A stretch of 64,000 nucleotides of DNA. Origin: Lithospermum erythrorhizon. Its lineage: Eukaryota > Streptophyta > Magnoliopsida > Boraginales > Boraginaceae. Below are positions 33,871 to 43,440 of the stretch, in pieces. The notes under the pieces were generated by a model. The model searched no databases, was not told the origin of the DNA, and saw only the letters and a list, made by a program, of their open reading frames with translations. Every line of letters begins with the position of its first letter. Within the stretch, counting starts at the first letter, position 1. The translations under genes were made by a program, and so were the position numbers. Where the stretch lies: assembly GCA_019722365.1 (NCBI GenBank), contig JADFUC010002315.1, positions 1 through 64,000 of the forward strand, read 5' to 3'.

Positions 33871-34287
33871 ACCGAAACCGGTTACAAGTGACCAACTCAT
33901 TTCAAACTAATCTCGACGCTGCATCAGAGCGATCTTTTAAATCAGATCCCTTCAATTAACCAAGAAACCCATAAATGGGGGTTTTTCGAAAATCGAGAAG
34001 TAGTTCAAAAATCATACATTCGAGTAAATCACGAGATTGTCGAGATAAATGAATAAACTAACGATTTACAATCAAGGAGGACTTTACTAAAATGTTAGTC
34101 AACTCCTCACAAAATGTGGGGGAAATAACACATATACTAGAGGATAATTAAAAGAAATGACGATGTGATAAGATTGATGAAGAGAATATTTGTGAAAATT
34201 TAAATTTTATTGGAAAATCGAGGATTGGAAGCCAAGATAAAAAGTGCATTCCTATTACTAAACAAAAGATAATACAAAGAATGCACT
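33871..34287. other. AT-rich non-coding spacer
   Basis: Between the tandem array and the C-terminus of the antisense ORF. No motif or frame recognised. It would be part of the element's 3' untranslated region. Confidence 0.5.
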
Positions 34288-36840
34288 CTACACTAGTCGG
34301 ACAAGTCTGCAATCATTAAATATTACAAAAAAAGCTCCGGGAGTCCTATACAAAAAAAGATTACTAAAATAGAAACCATTCAACCCATCTATTCGACATT
34401 CGCCACCCCTGAGTACCCATCGTTTTCCTTCTTTCATCAACACCCACATCTCGCTATCATCATCGTGATATCCAAAAGTGTCTACTAGATAGTCCCCCAA
34501 CCCGTAAAATGCCATTCCTCGAAAGAGATATGCCCAGAAGTCCGAGGAGACCTTTTGACAAAATCCCTAAGCGACGCAATGTGTTCCCTTTCAATAGCTC
34601 CCCGACACTCGCCGCTCCCCTCAAGTCTTCACAACGGCCGAGGCAAATGCATTCTCTCCTGGCGCAGATTATGGTCTCTCTACAAGGAAATCCTCCAAGA
34701 GGGGACCTTGTCTCGATCGGCTTTGCTCTTCTCAAAGTCGAGGGTGGCCTTCTGAGAACTCTCAGGTGTCCATTTCCTATTTGAAGTTTTCCTTAGAGAG
34801 ACCCACGGCCATCGGCATCAACTTCTTCCTCGGGCGACGAAGGAGGTCATCGCATCTCTTTATGGCCTCTCCTCCTTCTTTGATTCTCCTTATGGACTCT
34901 CCGATAGAATATTCCTGCTCGAACTCCTCATTAACCCTCACGCATTCGCCCATCAAGTGGACATAAAGATAGTCGCCGGTCGCCTCGAAAAGTGAAAGTG
35001 GAATTATTATACTGATTAAAAAGTAGTGGCGACATTTAAGAAAATACATACCCTTAATTGATAATGAGAAAATTGTTGGGCGGCGCTGGGATTGAACACT
35101 ATCGCTTCCCCCAAGTACTTCCGCTTCTCAAAGATGCTAGCTTCAACATGTCGATCAAGTAGCAGTGGGATCGTCGATGACGAATCGCTCAAGCCACCTC
35201 CACCCTCGGCGGAAGTACGATGAGTGTTCACAAAGTATGGGTGGATACTCTTATACCTCTTCTCGAGCCGACGGGCATGGCCCAATCATGGATCGTAGAA
35301 GCGACGAGAGTCGGGGCCTTTCGATTGCTTCGGGTACCATATGACTGACAGCGGGCACCTGGGAGGCTCTTCTATTTGCTTTTCGCACTGGGGCTTCACA
35401 CCTTCATACACTTCTCTCGGTTTCTCTCCTGAACGAAGGTTGACTCTGCTCGCCTTGACGAGGAGTGGCTGTGTGAGAGGTCAGTTTAATTCTACCCACT
35501 TATTTAATTGCAGGATTTGTAGCTCACTCTGTCCGGGTTTAAAAGGCGGCCCCACTTTGAAAAGAGGAGTAATTTATCTCGCAAACTGCGGAAAGATTGT
35601 TAATTAGTCATGTCGGGTAAAGGTTGAATAAAAGACAAACAAGTAGTTGATTAGCAATCGAACCTAGAGTCATGTCAGGGAACCTGTTGGGTCCTTTGCA
35701 CAAACTCCGCTGACTACCACGCCCCGCGGCAAATGTCTTCGAGGTAGGTCATGAAAGCCATCCACTAGCTTATGAATCTCGGCCTCTAAGGCCTAAGATT
35801 CCTCGAACTCGAGGACGGCGCGTCCATACAAAGTTCGTGGGAACATCATTGAGCAGTCGCCCTGAAGAATTAAAATACCAACGCCACCTCACGGGGCCTC
35901 CACCTTCCGCTTCTAATATAGCATGTTCTTCACCCCCACTGTGTGCAAATAGGACAGGACCCCTTGGTGGACAACATTGAAGATCTTCGAAAACAGGTTC
36001 ACGCTGGGCACCACCCCGACAGATAGACATCCCACTTGGAATGCAGTCACGGTTGCCCAAGCTAGTGACCTGGGCCTGGACCGGGGCACCCACCGACCGC
36101 AGTAGTTATGGAGTCAATTTAAGGCTATTGCTCTCAACTGTACCGTAGTTCAAACTCCCAGAAGATCGGAGTAAATCCCTCTTCCAAAGGGGCATCGATG
36201 GTCTCGCCTTCGAGAGGGACCCTCATTTCTACCTTCGGACTAATAGAGTAATGATCTCGAAGGTGTCGAAGATGACCCTTCGCGACCACGCTCTTCATGG
36301 TCTTTTTACGAAACCCTTCGAGAGTCTGAGAATCTTTCACTCCAGGGTCATTTGCATGCTAGCCGCCCCTCGCAACCTTCGACACCGGCAGTAAATTTGG
36401 GATATCTTTGATTTTTTGGGCTTCCTCTTCGGCCCCTCTCCACTTGATACCTTCTTTAACAGGACTTTCAACTCCTCAAGTAGCCTCTATCGTTGGCTCA
36501 CCGTAACATCGGGTAAAGAAAAACTTCCCCGTCACTCTCGTGAATCCCTTCCACGAGCTCTTGAATTTAAATTCCGCATTATTATCCTCACCGTCGAATC
36601 ATTAAAATGAGAATCGTCTCCAGACGAATACTCTGGATGCTGAAAAAGGATCGAACCATTAAAATGCATCGACCCCCTGGAGGCCACTTAAGTCTAGCGT
36701 GTTCTATCTCATCAAGAGTTCTTTCTACTACACCTCCGCGGGCGTGGGGCTCGAGTTCTTGAGAATCTTTACTACATTTCTTGGGATTCTTCTTCACTGC
36801 AAGGGAAGTATAAAGCGAAAGAAGGCCGGGTTTCATTTAA
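34288..36840 (-). pseudogene. Antisense ORF with PF04195-like domain
   Basis: Extra gene on the strand opposite to gag-pol. Read minus from 36,840: a possible N-terminal part (36,836-36,588), then 'HYSISPKVEMRVPLEGE' with 'FELRYS' (36,250-36,134). That matches the PF04195 'putative gypsy type transposon' domain. Next comes a stretch with 'FNVVHQG' (35,990-35,950), a charged, helix-rich part 'ECVRVNEEFEQEYSIGE' and 'SIRRIKEGGEA' (34,955-34,870), and a C-terminus with 'FYGLGDYLVDTFGYHDDDSE' (34,512-34,450). Function is unknown; antisense ORFs of this kind are reported for Tat-lineage elements. Frameshifts and stops interrupt it. Confidence 0.75.
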
Positions 36841-37266
36841 AAACGAGATTATGAACAAATTGGGAAAATGAAAGCATAAAAGAAGACGTATGGGCACCTT
36901 TTGCTGGAGAGGAGAAAGAGATACGGTTTATCTAGTCGTGGGCGCCAAAGTTACTGGATCAAGTGTTTAATCAACCTATTTAACAGCAAGATATTCTTGC
37001 ACCATTTCCAAAAAAAGCAGACACAATTCTCGTTTCATTAAAAGCGTAGTTCCGTAAATCTAATCCCCTGAAGTTTCGACATTCTGTCAAGTATTTGCCT
37101 GAATACCGGCTCGAGTCTCGGGTTTGGGAAATCAAACCGACACTCAAACCTTAAAACCAAGATATTCGCCTCGATTCGCCGAACGGTTCGAAAAGCTCGG
37201 CTCGATAACTTTACATGACATTGGGCCATAAACTCCATCACCAAAAAATATCATTTAATATCATTT
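36841..37266. other. Non-coding region with GCTCGGCTCG motif
   Basis: No gene seen. A GGTTCGAAAAGCTCGGCTCG segment at 37,184-37,203 and related CGAGCCGAGC text at 38,360-38,405 lie in inverted orientation, roughly 1.2 kb apart. They may be ends of a decayed DNA transposon of the type whose termini carry CTCGGCTCG words. Weak. Confidence 0.3.
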
Positions 37267-37721
37267 AGGCTTAACTCGCATGCCGAACTATGGCCTCCAT
37301 GATCTAATTTGCCCCTCGAACTATCTAAACTATTCAAATTGCCCCTCGGCTCAACTACTGTTTCAATTGCCCTCCGCCTCTCTTTAACACCAAATAACAA
37401 AGATCATACGCCGTTGTGTCTCTAACTTAATCGCACTCCGCTTGAACTAATCGAGATGATTTTCTAAGTTACTATAATGGTTTTCTAACTTAATCGCACT
37501 ATCTAGTATACGGTCGTTGGCTTTTGGGAGCTGATCGATTTGAGCCAATGTAATAAATAGAATGACTATACTACCCCTTAATTGATTTGGAACTATAGTT
37601 ATTTGCGTTAAAAAGAGGCTATGGGCAATGGAAACCAATACTGCTCGGGGCAATTAATACAGTTTCCATGATTAAATTAGATCATAGGCCATAGTTCGTG
37701 GGCCTATACGGAATTAAGCCT
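37267..37721. mobile_element. MITE with ~45-bp inverted repeats
   Basis: The ends are inverted: AGGCTTAACTCGCATGCCGA at the left corresponds to the reverse complement of the right end (AGGCTTAATTCCGTATAGGC), and GAACTATGGCCT then TGATCTAATTT continue the match. The 455-bp interior has no coding capacity. Flanking TATCATTT (37,259-37,266) and TACCATTT (37,724-37,731) differ at one of eight bases and could be a target duplication offset by 2 bp, suggesting an hAT-type MITE. It lies in the 3' part of the Retand-like element. Confidence 0.7.
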
Positions 37722-37822
37722 GGTACCATTTAACTAATTTGACTTGGGCCTAACCCATACCCATACAACACCCCCATTTAGCTTAGTCCACGCCCCCAAC
37801 CCCCCCAAGCACCAACACGATT

Positions 37823-37942
37823 GGGGAGTACTCTCTCCATCTCTCCATCTCTCTAGTCTCTACTCTCTCTCCATTTTAGCTCCCTACTCTCTCCAACTCT
37901 AATCTCTATCTCTACACTCTCCATCTCTCTCTTCACGCCTTA
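37823..37942. repeat. CT-rich low-complexity tract
   Basis: About 120 bp of CTCTCCATCTCT-type pyrimidine repeat. It lies upstream of the 3' LTR. On the minus strand it is purine-rich and not next to an LTR start, so it is not the PPT. Confidence 0.8.
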
Positions 37943-38344
37943 AATCAATTCAAGAACACAACCAAAAGTCCAAAACCCCAAAATCCAACTAAGGAAATTC
38001 CAAAATATCAGATCATCAATATTTTCCACAAAATCTCAATTTTTCCACCCCACGCAAAATCGAGATTAATCTTTAAATGACGACGCATGTACAATCAATT
38101 GAAGAATCAAGAATGCAAGAATGAATTGAACGGTTTACAAATCAAGAACACAACAATTAGGATTTCGGATATTAATCAAGTTTTCGGGGTTTAATTGTTC
38201 AATTTAATTATGTTTGAAATACATATTTCAATTATGTTTTGGATACAAGATTCGAGATACATATTTCACTATGTTTTGATTTTGGGATTTTAATTTGATG
38301 TTTTTTCACAGCCGGCAAAACCGCTCGAACCCAAGCTACAATCC

Positions 38345-38410
38345 AAGTCAAGGTTCACCGAGCCGAGCCAAACCTAAGGTTCGGTGTTCACCGAGCCGAG
38401 CTCAAACCTG
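38345..38410 (+). repeat. Short direct duplication TTCACCGAGCCGAGC
   Basis: TTCACCGAGCCGAGCCAAAC and TTCACCGAGCCGAGCTCAAA begin about 34 bp apart. A partial inverted version (CTCGGCTTGG) follows near 38,440. Confidence 0.6.
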
Positions 38411-38499
38411 AGGATATTCGTCCTGCTCGCCTCGGCTTGGGTGCCCCCACTCAGCCGGGCAATCGATAAGTAGCCCCTTATCGCCAATATCTGCCCCTC

Positions 38500-38998
38500 A
38501 ATGTAATGGTATATTAATTTGGTAGTTCTTTCACCCGAGGGTGTCGACACGTGTCACCAGCGAATTCTCGTATTCTCTATGGCAACAATTCTTCATTTAT
38601 CAAGCCAGCGTAACGCTTTCTTTACACATACGCCGCCTAATCTTCTTGATAAATTCTATCTTTATCATCTGAAATACTACTGACGACTTCTGCCACGCCT
38701 GCGCATCTCGAGCACATCGAGACTCCCGACATCACAACCCAAGTTTATCTAACAAACCGCAGTCAACACTGGGAGTCTGTGCTCGGGACGTACAGTGGCC
38801 CAGTGAGCGACCATACCCCGATCCGCCAATCCTTCCAAAAAAGATCACTGGGAGCCCCTGCATGGAGATTCTCTCGAAGCGGGCGCAGTGATGACATTTG
38901 CACCGCCCAACCAAATGAATCCAAGCGAAAATAGGGACAGAAAGAAAAGACCGCCCAATCCAATTGTAGCCTCGCCAAAAATGCGCCACATCGACAGA
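38500..38998 (+). mobile_element. 3' LTR of Retand-like element
   Basis: About 0.5 kb, ending CACATCGACA at 38,998. It aligns collinearly with the 5' LTR at 20,277-20,702 (GTATTCTCTAT, then GATAAATTCTA, CTGACGACTT, TCTAACAAACC, CCAATCCTTCC and so on), with many small indels. The region TGTCGACACGTGTCACC at 38,552-38,568 is U3 that the 5' copy lacks. The left limit is uncertain by 50 bp or more. The right flank is unrelated to 5S. Confidence 0.65.
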
Positions 38999-39138
38999 GT
39001 TCAAGCAACATGAAACAAAAAGGCACATAAATAGCACCACTTAAACTCCAGTTGATACCTTATTGTTACCCATAAGAAAACATCAGCAGCTACCTCCCCA
39101 TTTAATGTAACAAATTAGATGAATGAACCTTTTAAAAT

Positions 39139-39352
39139 GTACACCCTCCATCCTGTTCCTTAAGATATTGAAGTTTGTCTTTTGGTGGTTAAATTAAAAT
39201 TAAGGGATTTAATTGACATACATAATTTTCATTTACAAAGTTATTAAGCTCGACGGTACAGTACATTGAAAATATTGCTTTCATATATATTTGATGACAA
39301 AATCTTAAATTTAACCATCGGAACTTCACTACTTTAGAAATGCAGGGAGTCC
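39139..39352. mobile_element. Possible Stowaway-like MITE
   Basis: It starts TACACCCTCCATCCTGTTCC, similar to the TA plus CTCCCTCCGTCCC terminus of Stowaway MITEs, and ends AAATGCAGGGAGTC, an approximate inverted copy. About 214 bp, AT-rich and non-coding. Confidence 0.45.
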
Positions 39353-39639
39353 AATTATTTCTCCTCCTCATTTTGGCTATTCTCTATCCATTTTAAGAAA
39401 AAGAATGTCTTTCTTTTTCTAAGATGATTAAATAGTAAAGAAATTACAAAAGAAATGATGTCAAAAGTGCATGAAGATCCATTCTAATTAGTAAGCATCA
39501 TACCTCCTCAGACATCACTTTGCACCATATCCTCTATAAACTTTAAAGTCAGAGGATCATACATCTTTATAAACTTAAAGATACATAATACCCATATAAA
39601 CTTTAAAATATTATACCACACGGCCCTTGGTGTTAACTA

Positions 39640-40205
39640 TGATGCCAACGCACGACAAGTCACCTTCCCACCACATATGGTTCAGTGGGACTAAACGTGC
39701 CGAAAGTAAGGTCTCGGCCTAATAGGGCCAAAATATGATCATAGGTCGAAAATATGGTCGCTGTGTCTAAACCGGCCGAAAATATGTTCCCCGATCGAAA
39801 TCACTAAAATATATTGGGGCAAACCCGGTCGAAAATAAAGACTCTATTTAAACGCCGAAAAATACTGGCCCCGACGTAATTTAAAATACGATCTTAGGTC
39901 AAAAGGATACGAAGGAAATATTGTTCGGTACGAAACTATTAAAAATATGGCACCTCGGATCGTGGCCGAGATGAAATTTCATTTAAATCAACAATTCGAA
40001 ATTATAATATTCATAAATGACTTAATAATAAATGAATTCCAAATGAATTTGCGTATATCCAACCACAAAAATTGGAATCAACTACAATTCTATCGAATTC
40101 TATAGTTTTACCAAACTTCGAAATTGGAATTCCATAGAATTGCATGGAATTGGAATTCCACAAAATTGAAATTCCATTTCAATTCCAATTCCAAAAAAAC
40201 AAACA
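39640..40205. repeat. AT-rich repeats and GGAATTCC palindromes
   Basis: 39,700-39,960 repeats GGTCGAAAATATGG-like words four or five times at irregular 35-50-bp spacing. 40,040-40,200 is full of GGAATTCCA/TGGAATT words in both orientations and ends CCAAAAAAACAAACACACCC, a common terminus of plant MITEs. No coding. Likely one or two decayed non-autonomous elements. Confidence 0.4.
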
Positions 40206-40390
40206 CACCCTTAATATCATAATTTTGTTTCAAATCAAATTTATATGTTTCAAAGGAGGATGATTATGCAACACAAATTCTTGTATGTTGTCAGATGGGC
40301 TATACATTTTTAGTTCGGTCTGGCCCACTTCGTTACTTTTCGGTATATCATCAGTACCAATTGGGGCCGCATAATTTGTTGATAATTTAT

Positions 40391-41075
40391 TACTCCTTCA
40401 TGTAATAAGATTATTTAATTTTCACTCTTTCCAAATTAAGTTAAAAAGAACATTTTAATCTTTGCTAAAATTGACCTATTTCCTAAAATACATGTAAGAA
40501 TTTGTCAAATGGAACAAATTGATAAATAAAAAAAGAGCTTAAGGTATACTATGCTCAAGTGGATGAATGTAGTATTTGGAAAAGGAGTATAATTTAACAT
40601 CTAATTTTTTAATAAGAATCAAATATCGAGATTAATTCAAATATAATTAGATAATTTTATTAATTAAGGATGAAACACTTGTAAAGAAACATTAGTATAT
40701 GCTCATTCGCTCCATCACCTAATTTCAATATATATACGAAATAAATCAAACGACTAATTACACTATCTATCATTCATGTATATTGCAAAAGACTCTATTC
40801 TCGTGATCAATATGTTGACATTATTTAAATTTCAAAAAATATTTTATTAATGCATCAATTATTTTACTATTTTCTAAGAGAAAAATTATCAACCAATAAA
40901 AAATAAGAAATATTTGAAGACAAAACAATGATAATGTTAAAGAATTTTTTAAACTCCAATGCAAAAATTGTATGCTCATAAAGTAAATAATCATTTTTGC
41001 ACTAAACAACTAACTATTTTGATACAAGACTTTAATCATAACCAATCACTTATAGTTGATATGAAAGGAGTATTA
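40391..41075. mobile_element. Possible Stowaway-like element
   Basis: TACTCCTTCATGTAAT at the left is matched by inverted ATATGAAAGGAGTA at 41,062-41,075, and also by AAAAGGAGTATA at 40,580-40,591. Either a 200-bp MITE (40,391-40,591) or a 685-bp element is possible. No transposase frame is visible. Confidence 0.35.
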
Positions 41076-41550
41076 AATCTTTTACTTTTCATCTTGATCA
41101 ATTCAAAATTAACCTCCTATTATTAAATAATTAAATTAATTATATTATCACATGATTAATATTATGTACGATTTAAGGAGTTCAATTTTTGGTACTGAGC
41201 ATTTGCTTAGTACAGGATACTAAAGGTCAATTTCAGCAAATTCAATGCAAATCATTAACAAATCAGAAAATGGCAACCAATTTTTTAGTTCATTTACATT
41301 TATTAGCCATATCAACCAAATAAAAAACACCTACAAACAAGGAATGTGATTATATCAATACCAAAAATTCAGAAAATCAAAATCTTCATAAACCAATCTC
41401 AGTTGTTATCTCAGGAAAATTGAATAGCGAAACCAACTAAAGAAGGTAAATTATATTAACTGGTTAATTTTAAATTGCATGTTTTGAATTCATAAAAACT
41501 GGTATGAAGTGGTTAATTTTCAATTGCATGTGTAATATTTAAGAACAAAT
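41076..41550. other. AT-rich region with 49-bp direct repeat
   Basis: Mostly featureless. Near its right end the segment ACTGGTTAATTTTAAATTGC (41,458) recurs about 49 bp later as AAGTGGTTAATTTTCAATTG (41,507). A third version occurs on the far side of the LINE at 46,158. Confidence 0.6.
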
Positions 41551-41639
41551 AATCAAGGTCGGCTATATCATGAAACAGGGGGAAGGGGAATCTTCTTGGA
41601 GATATTCTAGAACTTAGGTCAATCAAATGCGCTAGATAG

Positions 41640-42230
41640 CTGAGGTGTTACAATTCAAAAAGCGCAAAGCTGGATGCTGAACGATCAAGCTGGCCGCCTC
41701 CCTATTTACAAATATAGTAATTGGGGAAGTTTGGCTACAAGAAAACTGCCATTAATTACAAAATTACTATTCTGAGGGAACCAATGCAGCAAGCTGTGGG
41801 GACACCAATAGTCAGAAACAGATGATTATCCTTGGGATCTCTGGAGAATACTATGGGATCACGGGTAGCAATTCAGGAAAGTGTGTTGAAGCATAACTCT
41901 AGTAATCACGGATTAATGGAAGTCATGGACAATGCCTTAGTCGAGACAATGCCTTAGTCGAGACAATGCCTTAGTCGAGACCATTAAGGAAAATGGGAGA
42001 AAAGAAGAAGTGGGAGTCATGAAGAGAGCAGAGGAAGTCGAAGCTTTAGTTTTGGTGGATATGGGCTCGAGGGGGATGGTGTCTAACAAGACAATGCCGC
42101 AAGCAGGGAAAGAAAATATTTTGCCAAATAACTACAATATTGGTGAGGATGTTTTACACGGTAGGGTGGAGGCTGAGGAGAGACCTTTGAAATTTTCCTC
42201 AGGTAATTTACAGTAAGTATGCATCAAGAT
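41640..42230 (+). pseudogene. LINE ORF1 C-terminal remnant
   Basis: Plus-strand text includes 'YKYSNWGSLATRKLP' near 41,730 (compare the 'YGxWLRA' motif after the zinc finger in plant L1 ORF1) and an open frame 42,010-42,216 rich in Glu, Lys and Val. It would be the RNA-binding ORF1 protein. It is interrupted by a perfect 17-bp triplication at 41,929-41,979, which is not a multiple of three and shifts the frame. Confidence 0.5.
41929..41979 (+). repeat. Perfect 17-bp x 3 tandem repeat
   Basis: ACAATGCCTTAGTCGAG is repeated three times without mismatch. In this highly decayed region an exact triplication looks recent, or may be an assembly artefact. Confidence 0.95.
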
Positions 42231-42549
42231 AGGGAGGACTCGAGCTTCAAATACCAAATTGGGGGGGAGGGGGTGTAATTGGAATAGTAAAAGGGTTTTG
42301 AGCTCTCTAGAGCCCGCAAAGTCTACCAAAAGTGCAGGTTTCGAAGGCTTGGTCTGCTAGAAAATTGGACTATTCAGTGGAGCATCGTGATAGGAAGCAG
42401 GTATGTGTTGAATGGGAACAGCGTGGGGAGATTAATGAGGGGGGTACGGAGACCAGGGACGATGGTGGGGCCGCCCGGGAGGATACTACGGATATTTTGG
42501 TTCACCATAGGGTGGAAGAAGCCGACCCAAAACAGCCCCAATTTTTTTG

Positions 42550-43440
42550 ATGAAGCTAGTCGTGTGGAACTGTCAGGGCATTGGTAAGTCCCGGCAAATC
42601 ATGCCTAGGATTGTTTTGTATTCCTAGGTCTCCTGATGTAATAGTTTTGCTAGAAATAAAAAATAAAGAAAAAAGAATGAACATTACTTGTACTTTATTT
42701 TTTATTGTTAGTTTTATTGTCAAATCTGTGGGTACTGCTGGCGGAATAAAAATTATGTCGAAGGAAGAAAAGATGGTTGCTATTGAACGGTGCACTAACT
42801 GGTTTGTGGAAGCTTGAATGAATGAGAGTGGAAAAAAGGAGTGGGATGCAAATTTCGTATATGCTAGTTGTGTGGAAGACATTAGAAAAAATTAGTTTTG
42901 AGTTTTTGAGGTCTCTCCCACCAAATCATGACATGGGGTGGTGCTTGATAGGCGATTTCAATGATCTTTTAAAACAGGATGAGAAGCTGGGAGGGATTGA
43001 AAGGACATAAATTAGAATGCAAAAATTTCGAGACTTTGTCATAATGTGTGAGTTGATTGATTTGGGCTTTACAGGACATCCATATATTCTTGGTGTCAGG
43101 GAGGGGGAACACCATAAAGGCTAGACTCGATAGGACACTCGCAAATGCTCAATGGTGTATGGACTTCCCAAAGGCGACTTGTACTCACTTGGATATGATT
43201 GGGGCAGATCATTGTCTTCTGCTTCTAGATACAGATGCATATATTAAGAAAACTAAGAAGAGGTTTGTTTTTTATAAACGTTGGGTGGGGAATGAATGTT
43301 GTAAAGAGGTGATTAGGACAGCTTGGGCAAAGGAGGTGCATGGATCATGGTGGTTCATAGTGAGTGAGAAACTAAAGAATGTGCGCATGGGTTTGATCGA
43401 GTTGTGCAAGACACAATTTCACTGCCTGCTCGATTGATGA
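42550..43440 (+). pseudogene. LINE ORF2 endonuclease domain
   Basis: It starts at ATG 42,550 with 'MKLVVWNCQGIG', the canonical start of plant L1 ORF2. After a one-base shift the frame at 42,620 gives 'RSPDVIVLLEIKNK' (catalytic E). 42,930-43,010 reads 'WCLIGDFNDLLKQDEKLGG' (family 'GDFNEIL...EKxGG'). 43,057-43,210 reads 'IKARLDRTLANAQW' and then 'GADHCLLLL' (family 'ERLDRxLxNxxW' and 'SDHxPLL'). It would nick target DNA. Catalytic residues N, E, D/N and H are largely visible, but the gene is split over three frames. Confidence 0.85.

Larger units (their letters stand above)
20277..38998 (+). mobile_element. Retand-like Tat-lineage gypsy element
   Basis: A large Ty3/gypsy element. Order: 5' LTR (20,277-20,702), PBS (20,705-20,722), gag (20,830-21,650 and 24,230-24,806), protease (24,880-25,400), RT (28,150-29,000), RNase H (29,050-29,836), integrase (32,044-33,330), a ~75-bp tandem array (33,425-33,870), an antisense ORF (36,840-34,288, minus) and a 3' LTR (about 38,500-38,998). 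Three solo LTRs of Tekay type are nested inside. Removing them leaves about 11.4 kb. The tandem array and antisense ORF after pol are features reported for Retand/Tat elements. The left flank is 5S spacer but the right flank is not. Confidence 0.8.

Noticed and set aside
35341..35607. 88-codon plus-strand open frame
   Set aside because: It overlaps the antisense ORF on the opposite strand and has no family resemblance.
42556..42882. 108-codon minus-strand open frame
   Set aside because: It is antisense to the LINE endonuclease domain, whose conserved blocks read on the plus strand.
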